Shown here in pieces: positions 20,562-32,818 of a DNA stretch of 64,000 nucleotides. The notes beneath the pieces were generated by a model that was not told where the DNA came from, made no database searches, and saw only the letters and a program-made list of their open reading frames with translations. Location: assembly GCA_032158125.1 (NCBI GenBank), contig JASKOT010000049.1:1-64000 (forward strand), in the 5' to 3' direction. The first letter of the stretch is position 1. Every line of letters begins with the position of its first letter. The stretch is from Papiliotrema nemorosa (Eukaryota > Basidiomycota > Tremellomycetes > Tremellales > Rhynchogastremaceae). The translations under genes and the position numbers were made by a program.

Positions 20562-22688
20562 TCACCATCCACCACTCCTTCCAATGTCATACCCGACGTT
20601 GGTCACTGCCTGTTCCGGCTCTTCGTCTGGTGTTTCCCAACCTCCATCTTCGAACCGCCGAGTCAGCCTTTTCCGCAAGGCATGCTCGTCGGAACAACCC
20701 TTAATGACATTATTGACCGCTCGCCAAGCCGAGTTCAAGGCGCCGATGATCCATCCATGATGAGTCGAAGTCGCTTCGCCAGCAATGTGGAATGTTCCTC
20801 CGGCCCCAGGCACTTTGACGCTGTCAAACAAACTCGCGCCCCCGCTGCCAAGCTCATCAGGAGGTGCAGTATCGTAGAACTGCGAGGGCCCGAAGATCGC
20901 AAACGCGCCGCGATAATTTGGGTCGTTATACCAGGCAAAGGCAAAGCTGTTTGTGATGCGAGAGCCAATCTCCTTCTCCAATCGCCGGACTTCTGCTCGC
21001 ATCGCGTTGGGGCTCGATTGCGGAAGAGCATGAATCTTGGCGAGATCGCGCACCACGAGGTCTCGTAGCTCTTGACTCATCTCACCCCCTTGTCCGATCA
21101 GAGCACCGAGACGCTTGCGGATCAGCGTACACACAAATAGAGGGAGGGGAAGACTTACCCTCGCGTCCTGGGCCCAAGTGTATGAACAGATCAATACCCC
21201 AGGAGCACCTTCTTCGGGACCGTACGAAGGGTAGACTACATTGCTTAAAGGCAAGTCGGACTTGGACACTCCACCATAGATGGGCTTGCCCTGCATGAAG
21301 CTCGCATCCTGCCACCATCGTGTGCTGAACTGAACTCCGATCTTGCACGAGGCATCGTATTGTAGGCATCGAATGGCGACCCGTTGCACATAGGAAGTGC
21401 ATTCGTCCAGATCCATCGTTGCCATACAACCAAGCGTGGCTGTGCAAATGACTTGATTGTAGCTCTTGGGCTCTTGCTCGCTGGCAACCAATACGGATAG
21501 CCCATCTTTGTCCTTCAAGACCGCTGTCACTCGCTTTTTCACCTGCACTTTGTCGGCCCCAATGCTGGCCAACATGCCTTTGGCAATGTCCTCCGATCCG
21601 CCATCCACACAAACCCAATCGTAATCTCTGGCTGCAGGCGGGTCAGGACGCCAACTATCGTGTCCCAGAGCTTGGTCGCCAAAATCGGCGAGTTCCATCA
21701 AGGTCTGAGTTAGAGCCATGTCGTACCAGCCAGTAGTTCCGGTCTGAGTGGTCTCGATCCATTGTATGACGGCAGGAGGATATCCAAAATCAGAGTTGGG
21801 AGCGTACATTACTTCAAGCAGTTTATCCAGGGTTGGGATCTCCAAAAGCTTGTCCTGCTTGATCTTCCCTGCGTCGTCGATCCAGTCGGGGTGTATGCCA
21901 AACACCTTGAGCCAGCTTCGCGTGGAGAACGTGTCTATCTTTCGCAGAGCGTCATCGGCTTCTTTTAGTTTGCGTACTCTGTCCTCCTCCGGAATGCCCT
22001 TCTTGTTGATGTCGGCAAATATCGATATGATGAGTTCGAAGGAGGCGCTGATCAGCTTCGCTGCGCCTTTGTTGACGTATATCTGCGGAACGATGCCTTC
22101 TCCGGACGGGTCGTCTTTGCCTATACCGAACGTGTCAGCACCCTGAGGTGTGGCCTTTCCCACGAAGGGTCTGTTGTTGTAATACTGCCGCACATTGGGC
22201 ATATCGTCCCGGGGGTCCATGTAATAGGGCGCAATCTTGCGTTCTACGTCGAACCGTCTAAGCGTCAACTCAAGGCAGCTCAGGGGGGCAAAGGCAGCTC
22301 ACAGTTTATGGAATAAGTCCACCGTCAATCGTCTCATGAACCAAAGCCGGGGGAATCGCATGGCTCCTACATCGTAATAATCATGGTCTGCGTCTGAAAA
22401 GTGATGTGTCCGAACACGACCGCCAACACGATCCGACGCCTCGAGGATTTCAAATTTGATGCCCAGATCTTTGAGAATCATTGCTGCGTACAAACCAGCA
22501 CACCCAGCACCGATGATCCCGACGGTAATGTCGCTGCTGAGAGGCCTGTCCTTGGGGGAGGCGGGCATGTCCCGAGGCGCATTCATGTGTTTAACGGCGT
22601 TGATTGAATTTGACAGTCCCCATCTCGCCATTTGGTCACGTATGGTGATCGGCGCATCCTTGGCCGTGTCGGGATACAGGCTTGCCAT
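20562..22688 (-). CDS. Flavin amine oxidoreductase, L-amino-acid-oxidase-like
   Basis: Three exons (22303-22688, 21159-22257, 20562-21113) join in frame to about 678 aa, usual for fungal L-amino-acid oxidases and related FAD monoamine oxidases. Two 45-nt introns separate them. Near residue 55 is the FAD-binding Rossmann motif TVGIIGAGCAGLYAA with the acidic end FEILEASDRVGGRVRTH. The C-terminal FAD-contacting region is AGEATSTHHGWIIGALNSAW. There is no signal peptide and no PTS1 tripeptide, so it is probably cytosolic. Expected reaction: oxidative deamination of an amino acid or amine with release of H2O2 and ammonia; the substrate is unknown. Next to the secreted protease it would fit peptide and amino-acid scavenging. 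Confidence 0.85.
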
Positions 22689-23523
22689 GCTCGAGCAATC
22701 TGTGCTTGCTCAGATGCCGCTGTGAAGGAAACTCGAGAGTACACTGGGAATTTTTCATGCGCGAGAATTCTGTGGATTTTATAGTTGACTGCTGAGCCAG
22801 AAGGTCGCACCAGGCTGCGTGTACGTCCTTTCCTTCCTTGCGGGGCAGGTCGCGGCTCAGGCACAGAACTGAGTTGGCATTGTAGTATCGTTATGCAGGG
22901 TACAGTCGATCAACCAGGTCGCATCAGCTGACACAACCTTACAATTCGGTTCACAATCGGAGGAGACACGATACGCGCCAAAACCTTGAGCTTCTCTGTT
23001 TTTCAAACTTCGATCGAGTTAATGTGAATGCCAAGGTACCTCTGTTGTCGTAAGCGGGACAGGATTGTCGGCATGCGTGAAAAGGCACAAGCCACGGATG
23101 TGATCACATGTCGGATGCGTGTCGAAAACTTTTTGAGGGGTTCTGTTTTGCACTATGAACGGCCGAGCAGCTGGTCCCGGATCTATCACAACTCTCGCTG
23201 ACATGCCAGGCCAGAATCTGGGGGTTCCCCCGCTGTGAAGTGCCCCTCGGGGTCTTTGCGTGCGTACTGACAACGAGGCTCGACGGGAACCCATGAGCGG
23301 AAGCGAGATAAACCAAGATTCCCGATCTACACGTACGCCATCTCCCTACGAATAGCCTTCATCCCATTCGCTCAAGGGCTTTCCAAGTCAAGTCCGCTGT
23401 GCACTGATCTTTTTGGACTTCCCCCCTATATCTATACTTGGGGCAAGGATATAGACACCATATTCGTTAGCCTTTCGACCTCTTCCTTGTCACGCCCATC
23501 CTCCTCCCTGATCAGTTGTCAGA
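22689..23523. promoter_or_regulatory. Divergent intergenic region, oxidase / beta-barrel protein
   Basis: About 835 bp between two divergent start codons. A CTATATCTATA stretch near 23426-23436 (+) could be the TATA region of the right-hand gene. No gene of coding character is seen. Confidence 0.4.
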
Positions 23524-24510
23524 TTGAACCTGGCTCCGAATGCGTTTAGACCTCAAACCTCCACCCAGGTCGACCCTCGAGCGGCCTTCGCTAATGTGGG
23601 CGCAGCTAAGGACCCTCTTGGACCTCTGCGAGCTCTCATAGGAGAATGGGAGGGACCTGGCTTCAACACGATCTGGCGGCCGTTTTTCGCCCAGAAACCC
23701 GACGATAAGAGCCACTTCTTGCAGCTCAACAAAACTCGAGAAACTATGAAATTTGAAGAGATTATCGGTAACATCCCTAATCGAGGGCTTCTCCAACAGG
23801 ATATCGACATGTTTGGAGTTCATTACATTCAGCAAGTGTTCGATGTCAACGACCCTACGGTTGACCCAAAGAAACAGCCCATGCTGCACTTTGAGCCGGG
23901 CATTTGGGTCACTGTACCATCTACAACGCAACCCAATGTGGTGCCCACTGTGTGTCGGATGGCATCCATCCCTCATGGCACTACGATACTCGCTCAAGGA
24001 GAGGTTTTCCACAGTCAAGGTCCCCAATTCGAACCGGTCAACATTGACCCCTTCCTAATTGGTCAACCGGGATCCTTCGTCGAGGAGAAGCCAAAGTTTG
24101 TAGACATCTTAACGATGACTAATCCGACCAAATTTCGATCACCAGAAACTCCGCTCGCCGTGGGCATCACTCAAGACATGGTCGACGATCCCAATCTGAT
24201 CTTGCAACGTGATATCGCGGGTCAGACTATACTCCAGACGACCACCTTTGCTATCAGTTCTCTGACGACAAAGGAGATACCGGGCGGAGGCACTACGAAC
24301 ACGGCATTCCTTGCGGGAAGTGACAAGCCTAACGCCGATGCTGCCCAAGTCACCGCCAGGTTCTGGATAGAGCATCTTCGGGGGAACAATGGAGAGGAGA
24401 TCCTGCAACTGCAATATACGCAGACAGTGATCCTCAACTTCAAAGGTCTGAGCTGGCCCCATGTTTCGGTGGCTACGCTGCTTAAAAAGCCTGATCCTAA
24501 AGAATCGTAA
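23524..24510 (+). CDS. Nitrobindin/FABP-like heme-binding beta-barrel protein
   Basis: An intronless ORF of 328 aa without a signal peptide. Near residue 40 it has GEWEGPGFNTIWRP, the Gly-x-Trp-x-Gly-x-Gly-type signature of the nitrobindin / THAP4-C-terminal and related FABP-like barrels, followed by alternating strand-like segments to the C-terminus (HVSVATLLKK). Proteins of this length and pattern occur in fungi and soil bacteria and are annotated as heme-binding or FABP-family proteins without a proven reaction. The lack of introns in an intron-rich genome could point to acquisition from bacteria, but retroposition or simple lack of introns is equally possible. Family call is moderate; function is unknown. 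Confidence 0.6.
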   Translation: MNLAPNAFRPQTSTQVDPRAAFANVGAAKDPLGPLRALIGEWEGPGFNTIWRPFFAQKPDDKSHFLQLNKTRETMKFEEIIGNIPNRGLLQQDIDMFGVHYIQQVFDVNDPTVDPKKQPMLHFEPGIWVTVPSTTQPNVVPTVCRMASIPHGTTILAQGEVFHSQGPQFEPVNIDPFLIGQPGSFVEEKPKFVDILTMTNPTKFRSPETPLAVGITQDMVDDPNLILQRDIAGQTILQTTTFAISSLTTKEIPGGGTTNTAFLAGSDKPNADAAQVTARFWIEHLRGNNGEEILQLQYTQTVILNFKGLSWPHVSVATLLKKPDPKES

Positions 24511-25028
24511 GCTCTCCCTTGTGGCGGTTGGTTGGATGAACAGCGAGAATACATCACAAGATGCCAGGGGCGCTTAGTCGTGGCGTTCTGTCAGCATTGG
24601 TCATCTTTCGAGTCCGTGACGTTCAGGTCCGCAAGGTCTCTTTGTAGGTTATCGCACGGTCAGAGTTGCATTGGCTCGGTTGATTGTTTTCCGTCAGCGA
24701 CCCTCAAAAATAATTGTACTGATCAGACCAAGGCGAGCTATCACTTGCCCAAAATCTGGCTTCTTGGTTCTCCTTTGACACATTCTGAGATGCGGTTGTA
24801 TCTATTTCGAAGCTATTGGATAATCGCGCTGACACGGTTGCCGCCGGCGTCAGCATTCACTTCGCCGCGCGTTCCATTTGGCAGCATACACAAGAGTGTA
24901 TACAGTTCAAGATCACCATCCACCGCTTCGTCAACTGTCAAAACGTAGTGATTGCATTCCAGCACCCGGCGGATCTCAGACATGGGATCATACCGTACTC
25001 TACGGTAGCTACGCTTATGTCACCATCA
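24511..25028. other. Convergent intergenic region
   Basis: About 520 bp between the 3' ends of the barrel protein (+) and the P450 (-). The plus-strand ORF 24532-24948 has no recognisable protein character. Confidence 0.45.
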
Positions 25029-27000
25029 TCACAGCGGTGTGAATATGATCGGGATATCCGACTCGGCCTTCCCATTGACAAAAAACGCTTTGCTCCCGCT
25101 ACATTGCGTCAGCTGCTATGCATACAGACCACGCCACCAACAGACACTTACTGTCGCGTCGAGACTGTCTGACTAGACGGTAAAGAAAGGTGGTATGAAC
25201 GCATAATTGTGAAGATCAAAGCCTTTGAGCTCGCCAAAGCATAATTGAACATCCTACCGTCACTATTTGGCTATTTATGCTGAATCGGTACTGACGGGCA
25301 TCCTCTTGAGCCGCCTGAAAACGTAGTGGATCTTCCCCAAGCGAAACTCATATCATCGAGGTCGGCGGATACAGTCCCATCGGCAAACCTCTCCGGCCGG
25401 AATACCTCTGCATCGTCGCCGAAAAGTCGCTTATCGTGATTGACAGCCAAGAGGGCTTCATGTTGATATCAATCTTACTCATTAAGAGCACTCACGGATC
25501 CACACTTCGTCCCCTTTGGTGACTTTGACGCACTCTATCAAGTGACCATCGCGACCTACAACCGGATATCGCAGTGGGACCACGCAAGAACGAGTGCATT
25601 TGCGTTCGAGCGCTTGATAAGGCTGGCGCATGCGCATAACTTCTTCGATCACATGGTCGAGGTACGTAATGCCATTGAGCTCATCTCTAGATCGCATCAG
25701 CCGTCGCCAACAAGACGGAAGGAGCATTACAAGGTGGGATTGTCCCCGAGACTAGACAAATTGTCCCTCAACTTGGTCTGCACGTCGGGGTTGGCTGCAA
25801 CGCTGTGCAAGATGTGCACTATGGCTACAGTCTGGATATCCATCGACCCTAAGATCTGTTCGATTAGTAGCGGTGCGGTGACTCTTTGGTAGACTTACCA
25901 GGAAGGGCGCATTGTGGGCAATGTCCAGGTCAGAGAGTTTTTGACTCGCCTTGACATTTGCGTCTATGTTGTTGCGACCTATCATAATTAGCCTTCAGGG
26001 GTGAGATGACCAACATAGGGAGGTCAGCATGTCGTATGGTTCTGTGGGATCCAAGCCCTGCATATCGGTGCTCTCTCGCAGATATCGTTTCTTTTCCTCG
26101 GCGATCGCCTGACGGCTTCAGCGCTCTCTCTATAAGGGGACTAACCTCTCCATATCTGGTCAAATCACGTAGAGCTTTCTCAGCCGCCCTGACGTTGTCG
26201 GTTTTATAAAGCTTGGTGTATCAGTGCTGCACTAGGCTCTACTTGCAACACACTGATCGATTATCAATCCAGCTGAATTTGCTTCGAATTCGATGGAAGT
26301 TGCCGATAAGACGCTGTAAGACGTCCAAAGATTGCCCATCAGTGTGCTCGAGACCAGGACCCAAAACAACAGAAGATAGGACATTGATCATGTACCTCGT
26401 TGCGGTCGCTCGAGCCATAAACTTCTGCGCACCGCTGTTGTCCTCGATCTCCGAAATGGCTCAGGTCACCTGCCAAGCAGCCGCAAGCATCCGAGGAAAG
26501 TAGTGTCGACAAGCTGAGGGGGATATCATGGTACCCAGAGCGGCTTTGACTCCTCGATGATGGTCACCCGACACGCACGGAATACAGTGATCAAGTCCCA
26601 TGGCTCTCAGTGTAGGTCCCATTCTGGCGCTCTCCTCAAAGTCTTCACTTTTTCGCTGGACGTAAGCCAAGAAGTTGGGGTCGGCGGTAAGAATTATGGG
26701 TCTGTAGTAGGGCCGGACACGAATGCGAATAGTCCCTCCCAACGAAGCGAACCATTCGCGATATAGACTAGAGACAGGGTGCTTGCTAGCAAGGCTATCG
26801 TGATCTTCCTTGAAGGTCAGACCAGGGGCCACTTGAATGCTCAGCTGGATATTGGCTATCACACGCTTACAAGGAAGATTGTCGTAGCTTGTCCATATGT
26901 GTCGTCGTATCGGTCTCAAGACTTTCCACAGCACCGCGACGATCAGAACGAGCGAATAGTAGACCAGCTGTTGCTTTTGCAGGCGGCTCAAGTCAAGCAT
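25029..27000 (-). CDS. Cytochrome P450, possibly decaying
   Basis: Start at 27000 because that Met precedes an N-terminal membrane anchor (QLVYYSLVLIVAVLWKVL). The first exon continues to about 26464 with PRMLAAAW. Further exons carry I-helix-region residues (NIDANVKASQKLSDLDIAHN), the K-helix ExxR in VIEEVMRMRQP (about 25650), the PERF motif (VFRPERFAD) and the heme loop FSGGSRGCP. A 42-nt intron then leads to MFNYALASSKALIFTIM and a normal ending IPIIFTPL at 25029. Two oddities suggest erosion: the heme motif FxxGxRxCxG has Met where Gly is expected, and the TGA at 26461-26463 interrupts the frame unless an awkward intron removes it. The middle exons are not resolved. It is a membrane-bound monooxygenase of unknown substrate. 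Confidence 0.7.
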
Positions 27001-27973
27001 GTCGTGGTGTTGTTTGGCTGTAAAAGCACGCTCAGCGGTCCGACTTATAAGAGAGAAGGTCGACTGCAGATGCACTCCGAATTTTATATTGCACAATGTC
27101 CCCGGCCCCAACACTGATCGAAAGGATGGAGCCGGGTCAATCTGGGCACGCATGCCGCAGGGATTGTTCCGCATTAGAGATAGAGTACAGAGTACGGTAT
27201 GAGTACTCGTAAATGTCGTTGAGTGGACTGTACTATCTATGGAAGCCAGGCTCACTTAGCCCAGGATTGCGCAGGCCCAAACAGCAGATCTGGCGTTTAT
27301 TTATGTCACCCTAAAGATTATTTGCATCATTGATACACCGCTAAGCCTGACAGCATACCGATCCTTGAGATCCACGAGCTCCGGCTTCTTGCCCGATGTT
27401 TCCCAGCTCCACCTTCGAAGGCTTAGTCTTGAAGCAGTGATTAGTCCAGCTAGCTCCAATTGACTCCCCTTTATGAACTGCACGGTGATGGAGGGTTCAA
27501 CGGGACAGCCTTTGCTAAGTCTTACCGCGCGGCGTGCGAAGTCGAACCCTGATAACCCAATGATGTCTTCGAAAAATCGGCACTATTGCCAAGGCGAACG
27601 GGGGGCGGGGGAACGAGGCCGGCGGACGCCCACTGATAGCAAAGACTCCGTGGTCGAGCTGTTGAGTGAGCAGGCAACAGCGAAGCAATATGGTATGACC
27701 CGCAAAGGTCAAATGCTTCTTCGAGTAGACTTCGGCTCGCATCCTGCACTAACAGGTTCTACAGACATCGCCATATTCCGTCTATTTATAAGTAAGCAGA
27801 AGCGAACGTGTCTGATCAAATAAAATGTTCGAACGATGATAGGTCGAACTGTCAATCGTCACTCCAACTTTCAAGTCAGGATGTGACAACGATCATTGCA
27901 TCGCAAAGAAGAAGTAATTCACGATGCGCGCAAGAGCTGCCTGCTTGTATACCCTTTTGCGCCCTTATCAGCG
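27001..27973. promoter_or_regulatory. Divergent intergenic region, P450 / acid phosphatase
   Basis: About 970 bp between divergent start codons. Short ORFs are present, but none has coding character or plausible splicing. Presumably it holds both promoters; I see no clear TATA box for either. Confidence 0.4.
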
Positions 27974-30035
27974 ATGCTGTCGATCCTGATACCTTTGCTA
28001 GCCTTGACAGCGGTCTCTGCTGTGCCGCACATCGCTTCTTCAGATCCCGCCCTTCTCGTCGCTCGAAACGACGCCCCTCGGTGGGCGCAACAATGGCAAC
28101 CTGACTGTAAGGCTTCACAGATCTTCCTTCTGCCGAGTCAAGAGCTAGGTGAAGTTGACGGAATAGCCAACGGGGTTGTCAACTACGGGTATAACTCGTC
28201 CTTCGGACAAGGTTTCAACAACGCTACCCAGCTTCGACTAGCTTACCGAGGATGCACAGGAATGTCCGTGTCATTTTCCACAAATCAGCGACAAGATACG
28301 CCTCAGGTCCGTTACGGAACTTCAAACATTACCCTGGTGAGCTGATGCTGTCCATTGACAAGACTGATGCCTTCTAGGACTGCAACGCCTACTCCTCGGT
28401 ATCCATCACCTATGAGACCAGTCCCAAGTGGGAGAACCATGTGCGTGATTCGTCTACTCTGGGAGTGAGAGGCAATACTGAGGACAGGTTGTTCTGGATG
28501 GTCTCTCTCCTGATACCAAGTGTCAGTGTCATTATGCCCCCACTGTCAAAGACTTCGTCGCTGAACTGTAGACTATTACCAAGTCTGCGACGGTCCAATC
28601 TATAGCTTCACCACTGCTCGATGTGCGGGAGACATGACTCCCTACAGCACCGCCGTCGTCGTCGACATGGGCACGATGGGCGAATACGGACTCTCGAGCT
28701 GTCTACCAAAGGGCATCGATTATGCTCTCCAACCCAACGAGACCAACACCCTGCAACGTTTAGTTGCTCAAAAAGCCGACTACGACTTTGTCATCCATCC
28801 CGGAGACATGGCGTACGCTGATTATTGGGCAAAACAGCAAATCACCCACGGCAGCAACTTGACGATCCAGGATCAAATCCTGGGATACAACGCCATCAAT
28901 GAAGCCTTCTTTGACGAGGTCAGCGAAGTTGCAAAGTGGAAGCCTTATATGGCGGGAGTGGGCAATCACGAGGCGAATTGCATCAATGGTGGATATAAGC
29001 AGTACACCGAGGCAATCTGTACAGCTGGATTGACCAACTTTACAGAGTACAAGGTCAGGTGGAACATGCCTGGAGACGGATCACCCTCGAACAACTTCTG
29101 GTATTCTTTCGGTGAGTTCCTGGCTTGGACAAAGCAACAGGTGGTAATGGCAGACCATGGGATGGTACACTATCTTGTCTTCGATACCGAGACGGATCTT
29201 CCAGCCCCCTACATCGCGCCCGACGTCCAAGGTGGCTCGGCAGGAATGCACGAAGCCAATGTTGGATCATACCCGAACGCACAAGTCGATTTTATCAAGA
29301 ACGATCTGGCTGCAGTAGATCGAAGCAAGACTCCTTGGGTCATTGCGCTTGGCCATCGACCTTGGTATGCGCCTTCCATCCCGGACTACCAGTTTATGGA
29401 TGGCTTGGCCGTATTTGAACCATTGTTCACAGCTGGAAATGTACGTGACTCATCCACCTGCCATTTGTAGAGAGCCACTGACCACGTAGGTCGACATGGT
29501 CATGCATGGTCATGTGTGAGTCGATTCAGTGATTAGTCAAGCGGGCCTGCTCACATATGTGGTCACTTGATGGGCCGTACTTTCCCGGTGTGGAAGAACG
29601 GCACCATCCAGCAAGACAACTACATCGAGCCTCAAGCGCCTGGTATGTGCAGCTCACCTCGCGAGACGTCGACTTGGCTAATTCGTTCAGTATATATCGT
29701 CAATGGAGCTGCTGGCCATTATGACGGGCTTGATGCAGCTGCTAATCCCCTACCCAGCTTCATCGCGTGAGTTCAGAGACCTTAAACATCCAAGTCGAGC
29801 CACTGACTCCCCATAGCTTTGCCAACGATACGTGAGTTGCCCTTGCTCTATGGCTTGACAAATGGACTGTACTCATGGACAGGACATACGCGTGGTCAAA
29901 ACTCACGTTCCACAATGCCACTCATCTCACCCATGCCTTCCTCGCCTCGAGCGATAACTCTGTGATAGATGAGATTACAATTCAGAGAACTGTAGGTCAC
30001 CTGTATAGTGTGGAATACTGATGAGACAGCATTGA
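27974..30035 (+). CDS. Secreted purple acid phosphatase (metallophosphoesterase)
   Basis: Start at 27974 because that Met opens a signal peptide (MLSILIPLLALTAVSA). At least nine exons are joined by short introns, for example donor GTGAGC after NITL near 28337 and GTGAGT near 29113. A fibronectin-like N-terminal domain is followed by the five metal-ligand motifs of the family in order: VVDMGTMG, GDMAYADY, VGNHEAN, LGHRPWY and VMHGHV. The last is encoded by a tiny exon around 29491-29515. Several N-glycosylation sites are present. The product releases phosphate from extracellular esters. The end is either a stop at 30021 or, after a further intron with a TACTGATG branch site, TGA at 30033-30035; I prefer the latter. 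Confidence 0.88.
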
Positions 30036-30189
30036 GCGCTACAGTGGCCAGACAGTCAGATACAGGAACTCGTTCACATATAATGCAAGAAGCCAATGTA
30101 TCGGGACATAGAACAGACCGCACATACCACTCCGCTCAAGAAGAGATCTATCGTGATCAATCAATATATCAAGGCATCTATAAACAACT

Positions 30190-32818
30190 CTACAAGACCT
30201 CCCATCGCTGCCTGCCCATACTAATCAGCCGGACAAACAATTGCTCCCTCCTCTGTACCCTCGTGAAGTGCATCGTGATACCCTCGACCTTTTCGCTTCC
30301 TGCAGCCTCAGCCATCTGTTGCGTGACATCCTTGAACCGTAACGTCAAGCCAAGACCCTCGACATCCGCCCCGCTCACCCAGCCCAGAGCCAATCGAGGC
30401 ATGGAGACGTGCGACTGATGTCAGCGGGTATAAATGAGGTGGCTCACCTTTTTGAGTTCGACAATGTCGTCAATGGGGTAAATGAAGCGCTCTTCTGTAC
30501 CCGATGACGGCACGAAAGCAACTTGAGGGTGTATCAAATCATCATTGGACATTTCCAGCACAATGTACCCGTTTTCTCCGTTAAGCCGAGCCGGGTAAGA
30601 CTCCAGTGATCCCTCGTCTTTGGCATTTCCGCGGAAGAAGAGTTTGTCGACCTTGTTTCCAATCTTTCGAGGGATGGGCTGACTATGAGTGTCTGGTGAT
30701 GGGTGGATGAACTCACATCTTTAGGTGCGCCGTCCACACTGACATCTCCTCTGAAACCAGCCATCTTCTTTCCAGCTTTCTGGAAAATATGGGTGATCGC
30801 TTGTTTCGTGTGGTGTTTGGTCTTGGCTGCCACTTCTGAGACCTTTCCATCTTGGGCTGCTTCTTCGACTTCTTCATCATCTTCAGCGGTCACGGTCGCG
30901 GGGGAAGTGTCTTTGATCGCTTCTTTGGGTGTTCCGGCAAGAGGTGGTGGTCTGTGTTTCAGCACACTCAGCGGCCGGTCTCCATCTTGAGACTCACGGT
31001 GGTCGTGGAAGAGGTGTATGGAGAGCTTCTGCGACACGGAGGAGATGGAGAGTGAGTTGCTGATCGGTGGGCACCCCACTGAGGATGGAGCTAGATCGTC
31101 AGTGATACTCGCAGATCCTGGACAAGCCACTCACTTCCGCATGTCCAACTTTTCTTGCCAATCCGGGACTAGCTCGACAAACTTCTTGGCGGCTTTGATC
31201 AACAGCGGCTGACCCCATATCCCAACGCCGATCATGAATCCGGTAGCTCGTTGGAAGATCCAGGGCGGAACAAAGGTGATGAGGAACATTGGGGGTACCA
31301 AGAATGCTCCAGCGATCTTGAAACGAGCTCCCCGGTCGGGGTAGGGTGAGGGTGGGGACAGAGCACTGATTGTCAGGCCCGCTCGTTAGGTTTCACTCAC
31401 TTGGTGAGCCTCTCGGTCAAATCTGCAAACTCTCCTAGTCCAACCTCGGTGGCCTTGGTCATTTTTGACACCATTTCGTCTCGTTTCTTCTTTGCTTCTT
31501 TTTGTTGCAATTTCTTCTTCTCCTTCTCGGTGAGAGGTTTGTCCGATTGTACCTTTCCCCCACCCAGGACAATCTCGGCAGACTCGAGTCCCTGTGCACC
31601 ATCCTGAGCGGGGCGGGATTTGACTACCTCGTCTTCATCCTCACTCGAGCTGGAACTGGAGCTTTCCTCCTGCTTCTCTCCCACACTCGAGTTTCCTGCT
31701 TCTTTGCCTCTTTTACGGCCGTCCTGCGTGTCAGAGTATGTAGATTGGAGTGCTACTCACAAAAAGTAGCCTAGTCGTGTACGCCTGTAGGATGCTGGCC
31801 GCTTCAAACGCCTGCTCCTCGGCTTGCTCTGCTTTGCTTCGATGTACGGTCGCAGAGTCGGTAGTGCCCAATAAACTCTCGTCACCCTTTTGATTGGTGG
31901 GATCAGTAGCGGAAGGTGGAGTGAAGGGAGGTGGGGGGATCTAAGGATCAGCCATGCATCTAGATAAGCAGTCCAGCTCACCGCAGGGAAGAACCATCGT
32001 CGGCAGTCTGGGAAACAAACAATCGCGATGAAAAAGCTGAGTACACCCGCTGCAGTGTAGCCAAAAATCCAGCAAGTAAAGTAGGCGGCGCAGAACAATC
32101 CGGTCCTCACTCTCTCCTGAGGCTCCCACGACATGATTCTCCCCATCTCTCGCGATCCCCGCACAGCTGATGGCCCTATGGCCGCAATGGTACGCTCCAG
32201 GTTGGATTTCAAGGTGTCCGAGTGGGAAGGGAGGTTGGGGAGGGTGGAGAGTCGCAAGTCGGGCTCCCTGGGTGGGAGTTTGGTCGCCGGGTGAAGCACA
32301 TGTGAGATTTGCTATTGCTCAGTGACACATCTCCTACACACCACCGCCCAGCTCACCACGTCGAAGCGCCTCAGCATCTGCCATAGTCGATCGTCCTCCA
32401 GCCCTGCGACAACGGTCCCTTTGGGTTTCTCACCCTTAATCTCTCTTGCCGCTGCTTTGGTCTTTTCGACCTCTCGATGAATGACAGCTGGGTGTTCATT
32501 TTTGATAGCCTCTTTCTGCTCCTCTGGATGAGTTGATGGGTTGGTGGGAAGGGCGGTAGGTGCCGACTCGGACGAAGGAACATTTGGGTCGATGGTCGAA
32601 GTAGGTGTCTTTGAAGCCAGATGGGAGGCGGTAGCAGCAGCAGGCTGATCTGACAATGGGGCGTTGGCGGATCCAGGTCCTGCAGCTACAGGTCGATGAT
32701 CGACCACCTCCTCGACAGACGATGCCGACTGCGGGACGACCGCGGCTGGCTTGACCGCGACTGTTTCGTCGCTGTGGCCCGCGGGGCTGGAGCTGCTGAT
32801 GGGCTTTCCCAGATCCAT
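30190..32818 (-). CDS. DUF3292-like fungal membrane protein
   Basis: A multi-exon gene starting at MDLGKPISSSS (32818). The N-terminal 150 residues are Ser/Ala/Pro-rich and disordered, then comes LWQMLRRFDV. Two hydrophobic regions follow: RTGLFCAAYFTCWIFGY with GVLSFFIAIVCFP (about 32050), and FLVPPMFLITFVPPWIF with FMIGVGIWGQPL (about 31250). Between them lies a Glu/Lys-rich exon (31397-31684), and after them a charged region and a C-terminal globular part (LGLTLRFKDVTQQMAEAAG) reached through a 33-nt intron just after VELKK. The layout resembles the fungal DUF3292 family, which has a GRAM/PH-like end, but this is recognition by pattern only. It is probably an integral protein of an internal membrane. 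Tail-to-tail with the phosphatase gene. Confidence 0.6.
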
